Source: Dehalococcoidia bacterium
Lineage (GTDB): Bacteria > Chloroflexota > Dehalococcoidia > GIF9 > AB-539-J10
Length of the DNA: 41,917 nt
Assembly: GCA_009619075.1 (NCBI GenBank)
Contig: WJOY01000009.1
Span: 1 to 41,917, forward strand
Direction of reading: 5' to 3'
The position numbers and the translations under genes were made by a program. Position 1 is the stretch's first letter, and the number at the start of each line of letters is the position of its first letter. This document shows positions 33,133-41,265 of the stretch, one piece after another. The notes below the pieces were generated by a model. The model had not been told where the DNA came from. It worked only from the letters and a program-made list of their open reading frames with translations, and ran no database searches.

Positions 33133-33357
33133 GTGACTGTTGACCTTAATCAACTGCGCTCTGAAAGAAGAGAACTCTTTGATCGATGCGTGAAGGCGAG
33201 TTCCTTCAATGAGCTATTAGAAATTGAGGTAGCAATTGCAAACTCGATTCGCCACGCACAAGCTACTCCCAGGTTTACTCAGAGCGAGAGTAACAATCGC
33301 TCATTTTGTTACCTCATTGCACTTTCTAGCGTTTTGCTACTCTCGCTGACACCATGA
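33133..33357 (+). CDS. Small hypothetical protein
   Basis: A 74-residue frame with a GTG start, 12 bp after the DUF429 gene, and AAGGG nearby. The first half is a charged helix (LNQLRSERRELFDRC), the last 15 residues are hydrophobic (SFCYLIALSSVLLL). No family is recognised. It could be a small membrane protein or an artefact. Confidence 0.35.
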   Translation: MTVDLNQLRSERRELFDRCVKASSFNELLEIEVAIANSIRHAQATPRFTQSESNNRSFCYLIALSSVLLLSLTP

Positions 33358-33447
33358 ACCTAAGTCAGGGTGCCATACTATGCGTTTAACATGGATTATA
33401 CGCTAGGCCTTTCAGCAAGGTCGGCCTTGTCTTATATTTGTCCATAT

Positions 33448-33493
33448 TTGTCGCGTATTGTTTAATATTGTATAATTTAGTACTATATGGTAC
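33448..33493 (+). promoter_or_regulatory. Promoter and operator of the restriction-modification operon
   Basis: TTGTCG (33448-33453) and TATAAT (33471-33476) are 17 bases apart. GTACTATATGGTAC (33480-33493) is a dyad lying at the start point and 3 bases before the ATG, a suitable site for autoregulation by the XRE protein. The leader must be very short. Confidence 0.65.
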
Positions 33494-33496
33494 ATT

Positions 33497-33712
33497 ATGG
33501 ACAAGATGGCAACACTTAAGGAATTGCGACTAAACAAGCTATTGAGTCAAGCTAAGTTAGCCAGACTATCTGGCGTTAGTAGAACCACAATAGTAGCGAT
33601 CGAGAACAATCAACATACGCCACAACCTCTGACAATACATAAGCTGGCTAAAGCACTTGGCGTAGACCCAACAGATATAGATGATCATGATAGAACTAAG
33701 CGATCTTCTTAA
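33497..33712 (+). CDS. XRE family HTH regulator, possible controller protein
   Basis: A 71-residue Cro/C1-type helix-turn-helix protein (LKELRLNKLLSQAKLARLSGVSRTTIVAIENN). Its last codons overlap the methylase gene by about 30 bp. Small XRE proteins in front of restriction-modification genes commonly act as controllers of timing. The dyad in its promoter supports autoregulation. Confidence 0.85.
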   Translation: MDKMATLKELRLNKLLSQAKLARLSGVSRTTIVAIENNQHTPQPLTIHKLAKALGVDPTDIDDHDRTKRSS

Positions 33713-36700
33713 TAAACTAGATTACGATACGTCTTTACATTACAAGCGGGCAGATGGACCGACTGACGTTGAAACAGCACATCTATTCCGTGCCGCTCGT
33801 GATGCAGGGGTTAGCGGCATTTACGTGTTTGAAGCAAGCCCAATCGACACGTATAAATTACTGAGCCCGAGACCCGTTGTTTACGTGGCTCGAGCAAATA
33901 CTGAAGAAGAAGCAAGGCAAATTCACCGCAGTCTGTGGAATCTCGGATATGCTCCGTTCTTACTCATTTTACTACCGCACCAAGTTAGGATTTATACGGG
34001 CTTTGATTATTCAGAAGAATCGGAAGAACAAGGTCTATTGGATGTAGCCAATAATCTGGAGCAACTTGTTGATCTATTGTCTGATTTTAAGGCTCACTCG
34101 ATTGATACCGGATTCATCTGGGAATCTAAATACTATAGAGAAATAGATCAAGATCAGCGAGTAGATAGACGCCTACTTAGCAACCTGGAGCAATTGGGCA
34201 AAGCCTTGGAAGATTCTGGTCTTTCTGACGAACTAGCTCACGCCTTAATCGGTAAATATGTTTACTTGAGCTACCTGAAAAGTAGGGGAATCTTAACAGA
34301 CGAGTGGATTAGAAAACAGCAAATAATGCCCCAAGGCGTATTTTCGCATAATGCAAACGTGGTCAGTTTGCAAAAGCTAGTAGTAGCTTTAGAAGAACGC
34401 TTCAATGGCAGGATCTTTCCTATAGATTTTCAAAAGGAAAAGACTCTTGAGGATAAACATGTTTCTTGGGTAGCCTCGGTATTTAGTGGATCTGAAATCA
34501 TAGAAGATGTTCCGGAATCAGTTTACCAGTTATGTTTTCCATTCCGAGCTTATGATTTCAGCTACATTCCTGTTGAGACCCTTTCAGCTATCTATGAGCA
34601 GTTCATCCGTGATAGGAAAGAGAAGGGAGCAATTTACACACCAGAAGTCTTGGCTGACTACGTACTTTCAGAGATGGAGTGGGCCAAGCCTCTTGAACGA
34701 GGTATGAAAGTGCTCGATCCTGCGTGTGGCTCGGGCGTGTTTCTAGTGCTAGCTTATCGACGTCTTATTGAAAAAGAGATATACCATTTGGGCTTAACCG
34801 AAAAGCTCAAACTTGAAACGCTGCGTGATATTTTGCTAAAAAGCATCTACGGAATCGAGCGGGAACGTGATGCTTGTTATGTAGCTGAATTCAGCTTGAT
34901 CTTGACCTTGCTCCATTATACAGAGCCACGCGATTTGAATAGTCTAAAGTTTAAATTCCCTGAATTACACAATAAGCAAATATTCGAATGTGATTTCTTC
35001 GATATCGAAGGTGAAAAAGATGGAGCCAGGTTTTGGCAACGGGGGCTTAAGTTTGATTGGATTACCGGTAATCCTCCGTGGATTGAACTAAAGCCGGATA
35101 CAGAGGGAGTGGAATGTGTCAGGGCTTGGATTGAAAACCCCAATAATGAGAAGGAGCATCCTGTTGGTGGTAACCGAGTGGCTGAAGCATTTAGCTGGCT
35201 CGTCACTGACTTACTAAACCAAGATGGACTCATCGGACTCGTACTACCAGCTACAAGTCTTTTCAACCGGGAATCTGGAAAATTTAGACAATCTTTCTTT
35301 ACGAAGCACGAAGTTCTGCGAGTTACAAATTTCGCAAACCTTAGAGACATTCTCTTCGGGAGAGAGAAAAGTGGCGTATTACCCGCTATGACCATGGTTT
35401 ATCGCCCATCGGTAGATTCACATCACAAACCACACATCATACATTATGGGCCATTTTCCGTTAATCAGATTACTACGAGGAGAGATAAACCGTGGGTTAT
35501 TACAATCAACGAAAGCGAAATAAAGTCGATACCACCTTATGAAGCCGAACAAGGAGAAATGTTAACCTGGAAATTGGCATTGTGGGGAACATATCGTGAT
35601 AAACGAGCTATAGAGCGCATAAGGCACCTTTCCCCAAATACTCTTGAGGATTTCTGTAAACAGAATGGATGGGGCGAAAGATTGCCAAGGGAGGGTGCAC
35701 AGCTTCGCACTGAACGCGAAAACCCACGATGGTTCAAAGCCAATATAAAGGGACAAAAGAAGTTTGATACAAAAACCTACGATGCGATAAAACCACGCTA
35801 TCGTTTCTCAATTCCAGATGGCAGTGTTCTTCAAGAAATTATAGATGACGTTTATATACGGACGGGTAAAGATACACTATATTTAACTACACCAGCACCT
35901 CATGTTATCTTGTCCGCTAGTTGGCAAAACTTTGCTATATACAGCGATTATGATTTTGTTACTCCTCCGCGACAGATGGTCATCTCAGCCCCAAGATCGC
36001 CTAAAGAGAATGAAGACTACCTGCGAGCACTGACGATCTATCTCAGCTCAAGTCTAGTTGCATATTATCTATTCTTCCAAGTCCCTCAGTGGGGAATTTT
36101 TAGCCAGCGAGGAAGTGTGATAACAAAGGCGGTTCGAAAAATACCCACACCGCTTTTTACCACGAAACAAGCAAAAGAGTTCGCAGATTTCCATAGAGCG
36201 TTAGTTGAGAGAGAACGCTGTGACAAAACTCGCTTTGTCTCAGACTCGTTACAGAGACGAAAGATCTTTGGCCAATTTAATACTGTTGAAGGAAGCTCTT
36301 CGTTATCAAAGGCTCTTAAGACCCTAACGAGCAAGGAAAAACAGGAAATCGATCGTTTTGTTTGGGAAAAGGATGAGGAGTTACAGAGAGACATCGATAA
36401 TAAGGTATACGACCTTCTAGAGATCCCTGAAGACATTAAGCTCTTAGCAAGTGAGTTTGTGCAAACTCGTTTACTTCTAGACAAGCCCTCAGTGAGAGAA
36501 AGAATAACCAGAAAGCCTACCAAAGAAGTATTATTGGCCTATGCTAGACAACTCCAAAAGGAGCTTGATAGTTTTACCACGGGCACAGCCTATCATCGAG
36601 TAAATATTACTCATTCTAATGATTTGATTCAATGTGTAGTTGAAATCACTAAAGAAAACGCTCCTATTGTGGTAAATGAGGATAGCATTAAGAGCGGAGA

Positions 36701-36905
36701 ATTGACTACTGCCAGACTGTTAGAAAAACTTAGTCAGAGTCTGCGAGAGCGAGTTAGCCAATGGGTTTATGTACAGCGCGGATTGCGTCTTTATGACGGC
36801 CCTAAAGTCTATATTTATAAAGCACCGCGTTTAGTTGATTGGACACGAACCCAAGCAATGGACGATGCTGCGGACATCATCGGACAGGCAATAGTAAGCA
36901 CATGA
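33681..36905 (+). CDS. Large N6-adenine DNA methylase (Eco57I/type IIG-like)
   Basis: The 1074-residue protein has an N6-adenine methyltransferase core: motif I LDPACGSGVFL at about 345-355 and motif IV ITGNPPWIEL at about 460, preceded by IYTPEVLADYVLSEM. The N-terminal 320 residues are a distinct domain, without an obvious PD-(D/E)XK triad; the C-terminal 500 residues probably include target recognition. The start is ATG 33681 or 33687. It overlaps the nuclease gene downstream by 4 bp. It probably modifies the sites that the partner cleaves; a type IIG enzyme is an alternative. Confidence 0.85.
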   Translation: MIMIELSDLLNKLDYDTSLHYKRADGPTDVETAHLFRAARDAGVSGIYVFEASPIDTYKLLSPRPVVYVARANTEEEARQIHRSLWNLGYAPFLLILLPHQVRIYTGFDYSEESEEQGLLDVANNLEQLVDLLSDFKAHSIDTGFIWESKYYREIDQDQRVDRRLLSNLEQLGKALEDSGLSDELAHALIGKYVYLSYLKSRGILTDEWIRKQQIMPQGVFSHNANVVSLQKLVVALEERFNGRIFPIDFQKEKTLEDKHVSWVASVFSGSEIIEDVPESVYQLCFPFRAYDFSYIPVETLSAIYEQFIRDRKEKGAIYTPEVLADYVLSEMEWAKPLERGMKVLDPACGSGVFLVLAYRRLIEKEIYHLGLTEKLKLETLRDILLKSIYGIERERDACYVAEFSLILTLLHYTEPRDLNSLKFKFPELHNKQIFECDFFDIEGEKDGARFWQRGLKFDWITGNPPWIELKPDTEGVECVRAWIENPNNEKEHPVGGNRVAEAFSWLVTDLLNQDGLIGLVLPATSLFNRESGKFRQSFFTKHEVLRVTNFANLRDILFGREKSGVLPAMTMVYRPSVDSHHKPHIIHYGPFSVNQITTRRDKPWVITINESEIKSIPPYEAEQGEMLTWKLALWGTYRDKRAIERIRHLSPNTLEDFCKQNGWGERLPREGAQLRTERENPRWFKANIKGQKKFDTKTYDAIKPRYRFSIPDGSVLQEIIDDVYIRTGKDTLYLTTPAPHVILSASWQNFAIYSDYDFVTPPRQMVISAPRSPKENEDYLRALTIYLSSSLVAYYLFFQVPQWGIFSQRGSVITKAVRKIPTPLFTTKQAKEFADFHRALVERERCDKTRFVSDSLQRRKIFGQFNTVEGSSSLSKALKTLTSKEKQEIDRFVWEKDEELQRDIDNKVYDLLEIPEDIKLLASEFVQTRLLLDKPSVRERITRKPTKEVLLAYARQLQKELDSFTTGTAYHRVNITHSNDLIQCVVEITKENAPIVVNEDSIKSGELTTARLLEKLSQSLRERVSQWVYVQRGLRLYDGPKVYIYKAPRLVDWTRTQAMDDAADIIGQAIVST

Positions 36906-37564
36906 ACGCTGACTATACAATTACAATCAAGCCTAGCGAAATATATTTCGGAGTTTACCGCAGTCTATTTAGACAGCAAGTGCATCAGTTGATTGCTTGG
37001 GGACATCGCAGTGCTCGTCATAGTATACAATCGAATAACGAAGAGGAGCCAAATATTACCGGTTATATTACTGAAGCCATTAGGGCACGTCTCGTGACGA
37101 ACAGCCCCCCATGGTGTGTGTATTACTTTGTTCATGAAGACACGCCGATAGCGGCAAGTGGTCGTTCAGGAAGGTCTAGACCTAGACCTGATATTATTAT
37201 TGAAACAAACTTAGGAGGGCGTCCTGAGTACGTTTTTGAAGCAAAGCGGTTAAGAATAAATGGGTTCGAAGCAAGCAAATATATCGATTCAGATGGTATG
37301 GGATGCTTCGTGAGTGGCCTATATGCTTCGAGATATGATGAAGCAGCTATGCTCGGTTACATCCAGAGCGACTCATTGATTCACTGGAAAGATCAAGTAA
37401 AGAAGACTATTGATGAGAATGCGGAACAATTGTGTTTAGAATCTCCGCAGTATGATAAAACAGTAATAGACGTTTTCCCCCTTGAATGGGTCAGTGAACA
37501 TAAACGAGTTAAAGCAGGACATTCCATTGCTATCTATCATATTCTCTTAGACTGCTGTGCCTAG
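36902..37564 (+). CDS. PD-(D/E)XK nuclease, restriction partner of the methylase
   Basis: From ATG 36902 (ATGA overlap with the methylase stop), the 220-residue protein has SRPRPDIIIETNLGGRPEYV then FEAKRL, giving P96-D97 and E113-A-K115, a complete PD-x(n)-ExK motif. The size suits a compact type II endonuclease. Whether it cuts unmodified DNA is inferred from the operon context. The frame upstream to 36839 overlaps the methylase and is not used. Confidence 0.75.
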   Translation: MNADYTITIKPSEIYFGVYRSLFRQQVHQLIAWGHRSARHSIQSNNEEEPNITGYITEAIRARLVTNSPPWCVYYFVHEDTPIAASGRSGRSRPRPDIIIETNLGGRPEYVFEAKRLRINGFEASKYIDSDGMGCFVSGLYASRYDEAAMLGYIQSDSLIHWKDQVKKTIDENAEQLCLESPQYDKTVIDVFPLEWVSEHKRVKAGHSIAIYHILLDCCA

Positions 37565-37607
37565 TAAGCCTATGGATGGGGTATATTGATTAGGAGCGAG
37601 GTAATAG

Positions 37608-37712
37608 ATGAAAACCCTTGCCCAGGTCATTCCTACTTCGGAGCAATTAGCCATTATCTCACACCCCCGTGCGGGTGTTCAGCTGATAAGGGGAGCGGCT
37701 GGCATTGGTTAA
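37608..37712 (+). pseudogene. N-terminal stub of a UvrD-like helicase
   Basis: The 34-residue frame reads MKTLAQVIPTSEQLAIISHP then RAGVQLIRGAAGIG, the start of a UvrD/Rep-type helicase up to Walker A (expected GAAGSGKT), and then stops. AGGAGCGAGG is upstream. It suggests that the restriction operon once included a helicase whose body has been lost at the junction with the capsid fragment. Confidence 0.6.
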
Positions 37713-37729
37713 TAACCCCGCAAGAGGTT

Positions 37730-37996
37730 TTACCCTCTCACTATATATAGGGCATTGAGTATTGTTGTTGGCGAGGTGAAGCTCAGGTCTGCCAGTCCTA
37801 AGCAATATAGCCGCTTGTCTATCGTGACGGCACCGGCGGCAGCGGTCGTTACTGTGGCTGCTGCCAGGGTGGCATCTTTGGTGAATCCCTCTGGCTGCTG
37901 ATTGTCGTGTCCGGTACCAGCGATGAACGCCAGCTCCTCGGCCTCGGCGACTGCTCTGGCGAAGCTATCAACCAAGAGGTCAGCCAGATTCTGTAT
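37730..37996 (-). pseudogene. HK97-type major capsid protein, internal fragment
   Basis: The frame, read from 37996 on the minus strand, has LIQNLADLL, then FARAVAEAEELAFIAGTGHD and QPEGFTKDATLAAATVT, matching the E-loop/P-domain region of HK97-fold capsids. After about 37814 the similarity fades. The 5' end is cut at the integrase fragment. It lies on the same strand as the C-terminal fragment at 29370-29609, in the right order for one gene. Confidence 0.75.
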
Positions 37997-38446
37997 AAGG
38001 GCAGAGGCAGAGTCGAGTTTAAGGAACCAAAGACAGAATATAGCAGGCGTAGGGTCGGCATGACGCCAAAGCTGGCACTATTCTTCAGAGAATATAAGGC
38101 TGAGAGGGAATCGCTTCACTGGCAGCTAGGGGTGCCGCTCACTCTTGATGACCTCGTCTTCGCCAATTACGATGGGAAGCCGATAGACCCTAGCACCTTG
38201 ACCCATAATTTTGGTAGAATAGTAAAGCGTGCAGGGTTGAGCGCCCGCTTCCACGATTTGAGGCATAGCTATGCATCTCTGATGTTGGCGTCTGGCGTTC
38301 ATCCTAAAATAGTCTCCGAAGCGCTGGGACATAGTACGGTGGCCATCACCCTGGACATATATAGCCACGTCACCCCAGGGCTTCAAGAGGCGGCTGCGAA
38401 GCAGCTTGACTCCCTGCTGCCAGTTGGAGTGGCTCGAGCGGCATGA
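37985..38446 (+). pseudogene. Tyrosine integrase, C-terminal fragment
   Basis: The fragment covers the second half of the catalytic domain: ARFHDLRHSYASLMLASGVH, LGHSTVAITLDIYSHV (HxxR, GH and the nucleophile Tyr). The first catalytic Arg and the DNA-binding domains are missing, replaced by capsid sequence. It ends 29 bp before tRNA-Arg. It resembles the intact integrase at 38604-39773 (KEPKT, DPSTLTHNFGR against KEPKS, DPSTVSHGFGR). It cannot be active alone. Confidence 0.85.
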
Positions 38447-38475
38447 AAGCGTCACGGGGAGGTTTAGCTATGCGT

Positions 38476-38549
38476 GCGCCTATAGCTCAGCGGACAAGAG
38501 CACCGGTCTTCGGAACCGGGGGTCGTGGGTTCAAATCCCTCTAGGCGCG
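38476..38549 (+). tRNA. tRNA-Arg (TCG), full-length but with a T-stem mismatch
   Basis: The acceptor stem GCGCCTA/TAGGCGC is perfect, the anticodon stem CCGGT/ACCGG encloses CTTCGGA (anticodon TCG), and G73 follows. In the T arm, GTGGG faces CCCTC so that T50 lies opposite T64. The first 40 bases are the same as 24872-24911. CCA is not encoded. The native promoter upstream of tRNA-His is now far away, so its expression depends on sequence at the island's right end. Confidence 0.9.
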
Positions 38550-38565
38550 CTACTGAGTCACCCTC

Positions 38566-38609
38566 TTTTGCTAACATTTTGCTAACATTTTGCTAACATT
38601 TTGCTAACG
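38566..38609 (+). repeat. Four tandem 11-bp direct repeats, possible integrase arm sites
   Basis: TTTTGCTAACA occurs at 38566, 38577 and 38588, and TTTTGCTAACG at 38599, without spacers. The last copy contains the integrase stop codon. The location next to tRNA-Arg and the integrase gene suggests arm-type binding sites of the attachment region. Confidence 0.75.
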
Positions 38610-39773
38610 AACTTCCGTTTGAGCTGTTTCCGGCTCAAGCAGCGTATCAAAACGCAAAGCCGCTGCTTCCTGGAGTCCTGGCACCACATGGCTATAGGTA
38701 TCGAGTGTTATGCCTATATTTGCATGCCCCAGCCTTTCAGAGACTATCTTGGGATGCACGCCAGCCTTAAGCATTAGAGTAGCGTGAGTATGCCTGAGGT
38801 CGTGAAAGCGAATATGCGGCAGCCCAGCCTTCCGAATGAGCCTGCCAAAACCATGGCTAACTGTGCTCGGGTCCAGAGGGCTGCCATCAGGATGGGCAAA
38901 CACCAAATCGCTACCAGCCAACCTTTCCCCAAGCAGAGCTTTCTGTGCTTCCCGCTCAGCGTGATGCCCACGCAGTAACTTTGCTAGAGACGGTGATAGC
39001 GACACCAAACGCCGACTATGAGGACTCTTAGGCTCTTTTATCACGAATTCCCCACTGCTTAGCCTATATAGAGTTTGAACTACAGAAATTGAAGCCCGCC
39101 CCAGGTCTATATCACACCACCTTAGCCCCAAAAGCTCACCACGCCGCATCCCGGTATAGAGAGCTGCGTAAAATAAAACGTAGTAGGGTGTCCTTCGGGC
39201 AGCATCAAGAAACCTGGGAACATTCTCAGAGGCCAGCGTGGACATCTCGATCCGACCAGGCCGCGGTGGAACGACAGCTTCAGCCACATTCCGAACTACC
39301 ACCCCCTGCTTCACAGCATGGCTTAACGCCTCTGACAGAACACGATGTTGGTGTAACACGGTCCGACCAGAAAGACCCCCCTTCCCATCAAGCCGGCCAT
39401 GTGATAGGGCACCTGAATAGTAATTTTCAAGATGCTGCGGTTGAAGCTGGCAAAGTGGTATTCCACCCAGAGCAGGAACAATGTAGCGGTGCACAATAGC
39501 CCGATACCCTTCAGTCGTCCGAGGTGAGGTGTGTATTGCAGCATAGCTCTCAACCCACTGCTTTAGATATTCACCCAGGCTTACCTTTTGAGGCTTGACA
39601 TAGGCACCTCTCTCCAGGGAATGTAGGGTTTCCCTGAGTTCCCGCTGCGCATCCCCCTTTGTCCCTTTGACCGTCTGCCATTGTTGGCGACGTTTGCCCG
39701 TCTGAGGATCTCTCCCTACATCAATAATGATGCTCCAGGAACCTTTACTCCGTTGCTTAATATGTCCTCTCAT
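38604..39773 (-). CDS. Tyrosine recombinase/integrase
   Basis: The 389-residue protein has an N-terminal Arm-DNA-binding-like region (IKQRSKGSWSIIIDVGRDPQ), a SAM-like core-binding domain (about 65-160) and the catalytic domain with TGMRRGELLGL (Arg), FHDLRHTHATLM (HxxR), LGHANIGITLDTYSHV (His and Tyr nucleophile). All catalytic residues are present. The gene ends close to the tRNA and is likely to act on it. Start is ATG 39773, with AAAGGAGG 7 bases upstream. Confidence 0.95.
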   Translation of the reverse strand: MRGHIKQRSKGSWSIIIDVGRDPQTGKRRQQWQTVKGTKGDAQRELRETLHSLERGAYVKPQKVSLGEYLKQWVESYAAIHTSPRTTEGYRAIVHRYIVPALGGIPLCQLQPQHLENYYSGALSHGRLDGKGGLSGRTVLHQHRVLSEALSHAVKQGVVVRNVAEAVVPPRPGRIEMSTLASENVPRFLDAARRTPYYVLFYAALYTGMRRGELLGLRWCDIDLGRASISVVQTLYRLSSGEFVIKEPKSPHSRRLVSLSPSLAKLLRGHHAEREAQKALLGERLAGSDLVFAHPDGSPLDPSTVSHGFGRLIRKAGLPHIRFHDLRHTHATLMLKAGVHPKIVSERLGHANIGITLDTYSHVVPGLQEAAALRFDTLLEPETAQTEVR

Positions 39774-39828
39774 TGCTGCCTCCTTTCTTATGAGTAATTT
39801 TATAGATAGGGATTACATATCCAAGCTA

Positions 39829-40725
39829 TCAGCGTAGCAATTTTGGCTTTCCAGGACACCGGTTGCAGGTATAAAGGATGTAATCTCTTCTAAGCAGGAT
39901 TTCCTCCAGGGAATTGTGGATTTTGGGCTCTAAAGCATTAAGGTCAACAAACAGGGTTGAAAGATTAGCTACAGTTCCACTACTTAAACAAAAGCCTAAT
40001 AAAGCCCGACACCCCTTCTCATAAAACTCTGTATCAACATCGTGCTGATTGAAAATTTCTAAAAGCTCTATCCCCTTTGGGTGGCTAAACATCTGCTTTC
40101 CCTCAAGAAGCGCGCCCCCTTCTAGTGAAATCGTCAAATCCTTCCAGCGAAACTTCACTTCTCTCATATCTTCCCCCTCAAACTTATCTTGCACATAGCC
40201 AAGTATCCAATCCCTGAGTCCTGATGTGAGGTGTGAGAGATTGCTCGTGTCGTCACTCGCAAAATCCAATTTTAGCCCTGTCAGAGCTCCCCTCCGAATC
40301 TCCTCTTGCAACTTCTCACAATTAGCTATATATAGCTTGTATTTGTTCTCCCACTCACCATATTGCCTCCAAAATGTTGGAATGGGTAGGTGGCCTTTTA
40401 GACTGCTATAAAGACGATTTGATTGAGTGAATGTAATGGAGTTTGCCATAACACGGGGAAGAACAGTTACAGGCTGTATCCTAATTCCTGCTTTCCAATT
40501 CTCAATTAGCTGCCGCAACTCAGCTAAATGATCTTTTATGGCATCCTTCAATATCTCCATCCTGGCATATCTAGCTTCCTGCTCTTGCTCAGCTAATTTG
40601 AGATGTCGCTTTAATGTTCTATCGTCAGTAATACCAAATTGTGCCTTTATCTCGGAATCAGTAAGACCTCTCTCGCGAGCTTTGCGCAATTTCTCCCTAT
40701 CAAAAATTGTTATTTTTTTAGCCAT
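39829..40725 (-). CDS. Mobile-element protein of unknown function with N-terminal HTH
   Basis: The 298-residue protein starts with a short helix-turn-helix-like region (REKLRKARERGLTDSEIKAQ, then FGITDDRTLKRHLKLAE). A long helical middle (about 45-160) follows, and the C-terminus ends YTCNRCPGKPKLLR with a CxxC. It is on the same strand as the integrase, 55 bp upstream of it. I do not recognise a family; a DNA-binding role is possible. Confidence 0.7.
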   Translation of the reverse strand: MAKKITIFDREKLRKARERGLTDSEIKAQFGITDDRTLKRHLKLAEQEQEARYARMEILKDAIKDHLAELRQLIENWKAGIRIQPVTVLPRVMANSITFTQSNRLYSSLKGHLPIPTFWRQYGEWENKYKLYIANCEKLQEEIRRGALTGLKLDFASDDTSNLSHLTSGLRDWILGYVQDKFEGEDMREVKFRWKDLTISLEGGALLEGKQMFSHPKGIELLEIFNQHDVDTEFYEKGCRALLGFCLSSGTVANLSTLFVDLNALEPKIHNSLEEILLRRDYILYTCNRCPGKPKLLR

Positions 40726-40837
40726 TTTTTGCTCCTTTCATATTTTTCTAAAAGTTTAGCACACTAACTCTATGTTGTCAAGTGCTTTTCGGTGTTATTT
40801 GGTGTAATTCCATTTCACGGCACCTCCAATTTCAGGC

Positions 40838-40888
40838 TTGACATTGGCAATTATACCAAGTAGCATTACGGGTATCAAGCCGATACCC
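40838..40888 (+). promoter_or_regulatory. Promoter-operator for the excisionase-like gene
   Basis: TTGACA (40838-40843) and TAGCAT (40861-40866) are spaced 17 bases, and the inverted repeat GGGTATC-AAGCC-GATACCC (40870-40888) sits at the start point. The gap 40726-40914 is the divergent control region of the element. Confidence 0.65.
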
Positions 40889-40914
40889 ATTTGTAAAGGG
40901 AGGGAGTTGAAGTC

Positions 40915-41115
40915 ATGAATAGCGATGATCTGACTATGACCGTAGAAGCTGCGGCGAAGGCTCTCCACATCTCCAGGAATCTGGCTTATGAAGCCGCCCG
41001 AGATGGCCGACTGCCTTGTATCCGCATTGGGCGCCGCTTACTCGTTTCTCGTCGTGCACTCGAAAAACTACTAGCCGACCCCAAACCTTTGAACCTCACA
41101 CCGGCAGGAAAATAA
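40915..41115 (+). CDS. Excisionase-like helix-turn-helix protein
   Basis: The 66-residue protein is a MerR/excisionase-type DNA-binding domain (MTVEAAAKALHISRNLAYEA, ARDGRLPCIRIGRRLLVSRRALEKLL). AGGGAGGG precedes the ATG. Such proteins direct excision of the element or regulate its promoter. The operator upstream may be its target. Confidence 0.85.
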   Translation: MNSDDLTMTVEAAAKALHISRNLAYEAARDGRLPCIRIGRRLLVSRRALEKLLADPKPLNLTPAGK

Positions 41116-41265
41116 CCAAAAGTGAAAGCACCTAGCTTCAAAGTTGAAATTCACCCCCCAAGAAAGATAGCAATGAGGACAAAAGCGAAAACACTACACA
41201 AAAATAAAACCAGGGCGAAAGCTTGCTGCTAATCTCCCTGGTGCCCCGCCCCCGATGCTGGTGCA

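Larger units (their letters stand above)
24871..38515. mobile_element. Genomic island integrated in tRNA-Arg
   Basis: The 13.6-kb region lies between the two 41-bp copies of the tRNA-Arg 5' half. It contains an integrase C-terminal fragment at its right end (37985-38446), HK97-type capsid fragments and accessory genes, and its left half is visibly more AT-rich than its surroundings. The element must have carried a tRNA 5' half, because the right copy is the one joined to a 3' half. The integrase is truncated, so the island is presumably immobile unless the neighbouring integrase acts on it. Confidence 0.85.

Noticed and set aside
38126-38455. Minus-strand frame opposite the integrase fragment
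   Set aside because: Shadow of the recognisable integrase sequence on the plus strand.
38566-38609. Possible CRISPR array
   Set aside because: The 11-bp units are contiguous with no spacers; more like arm sites of an integrase.
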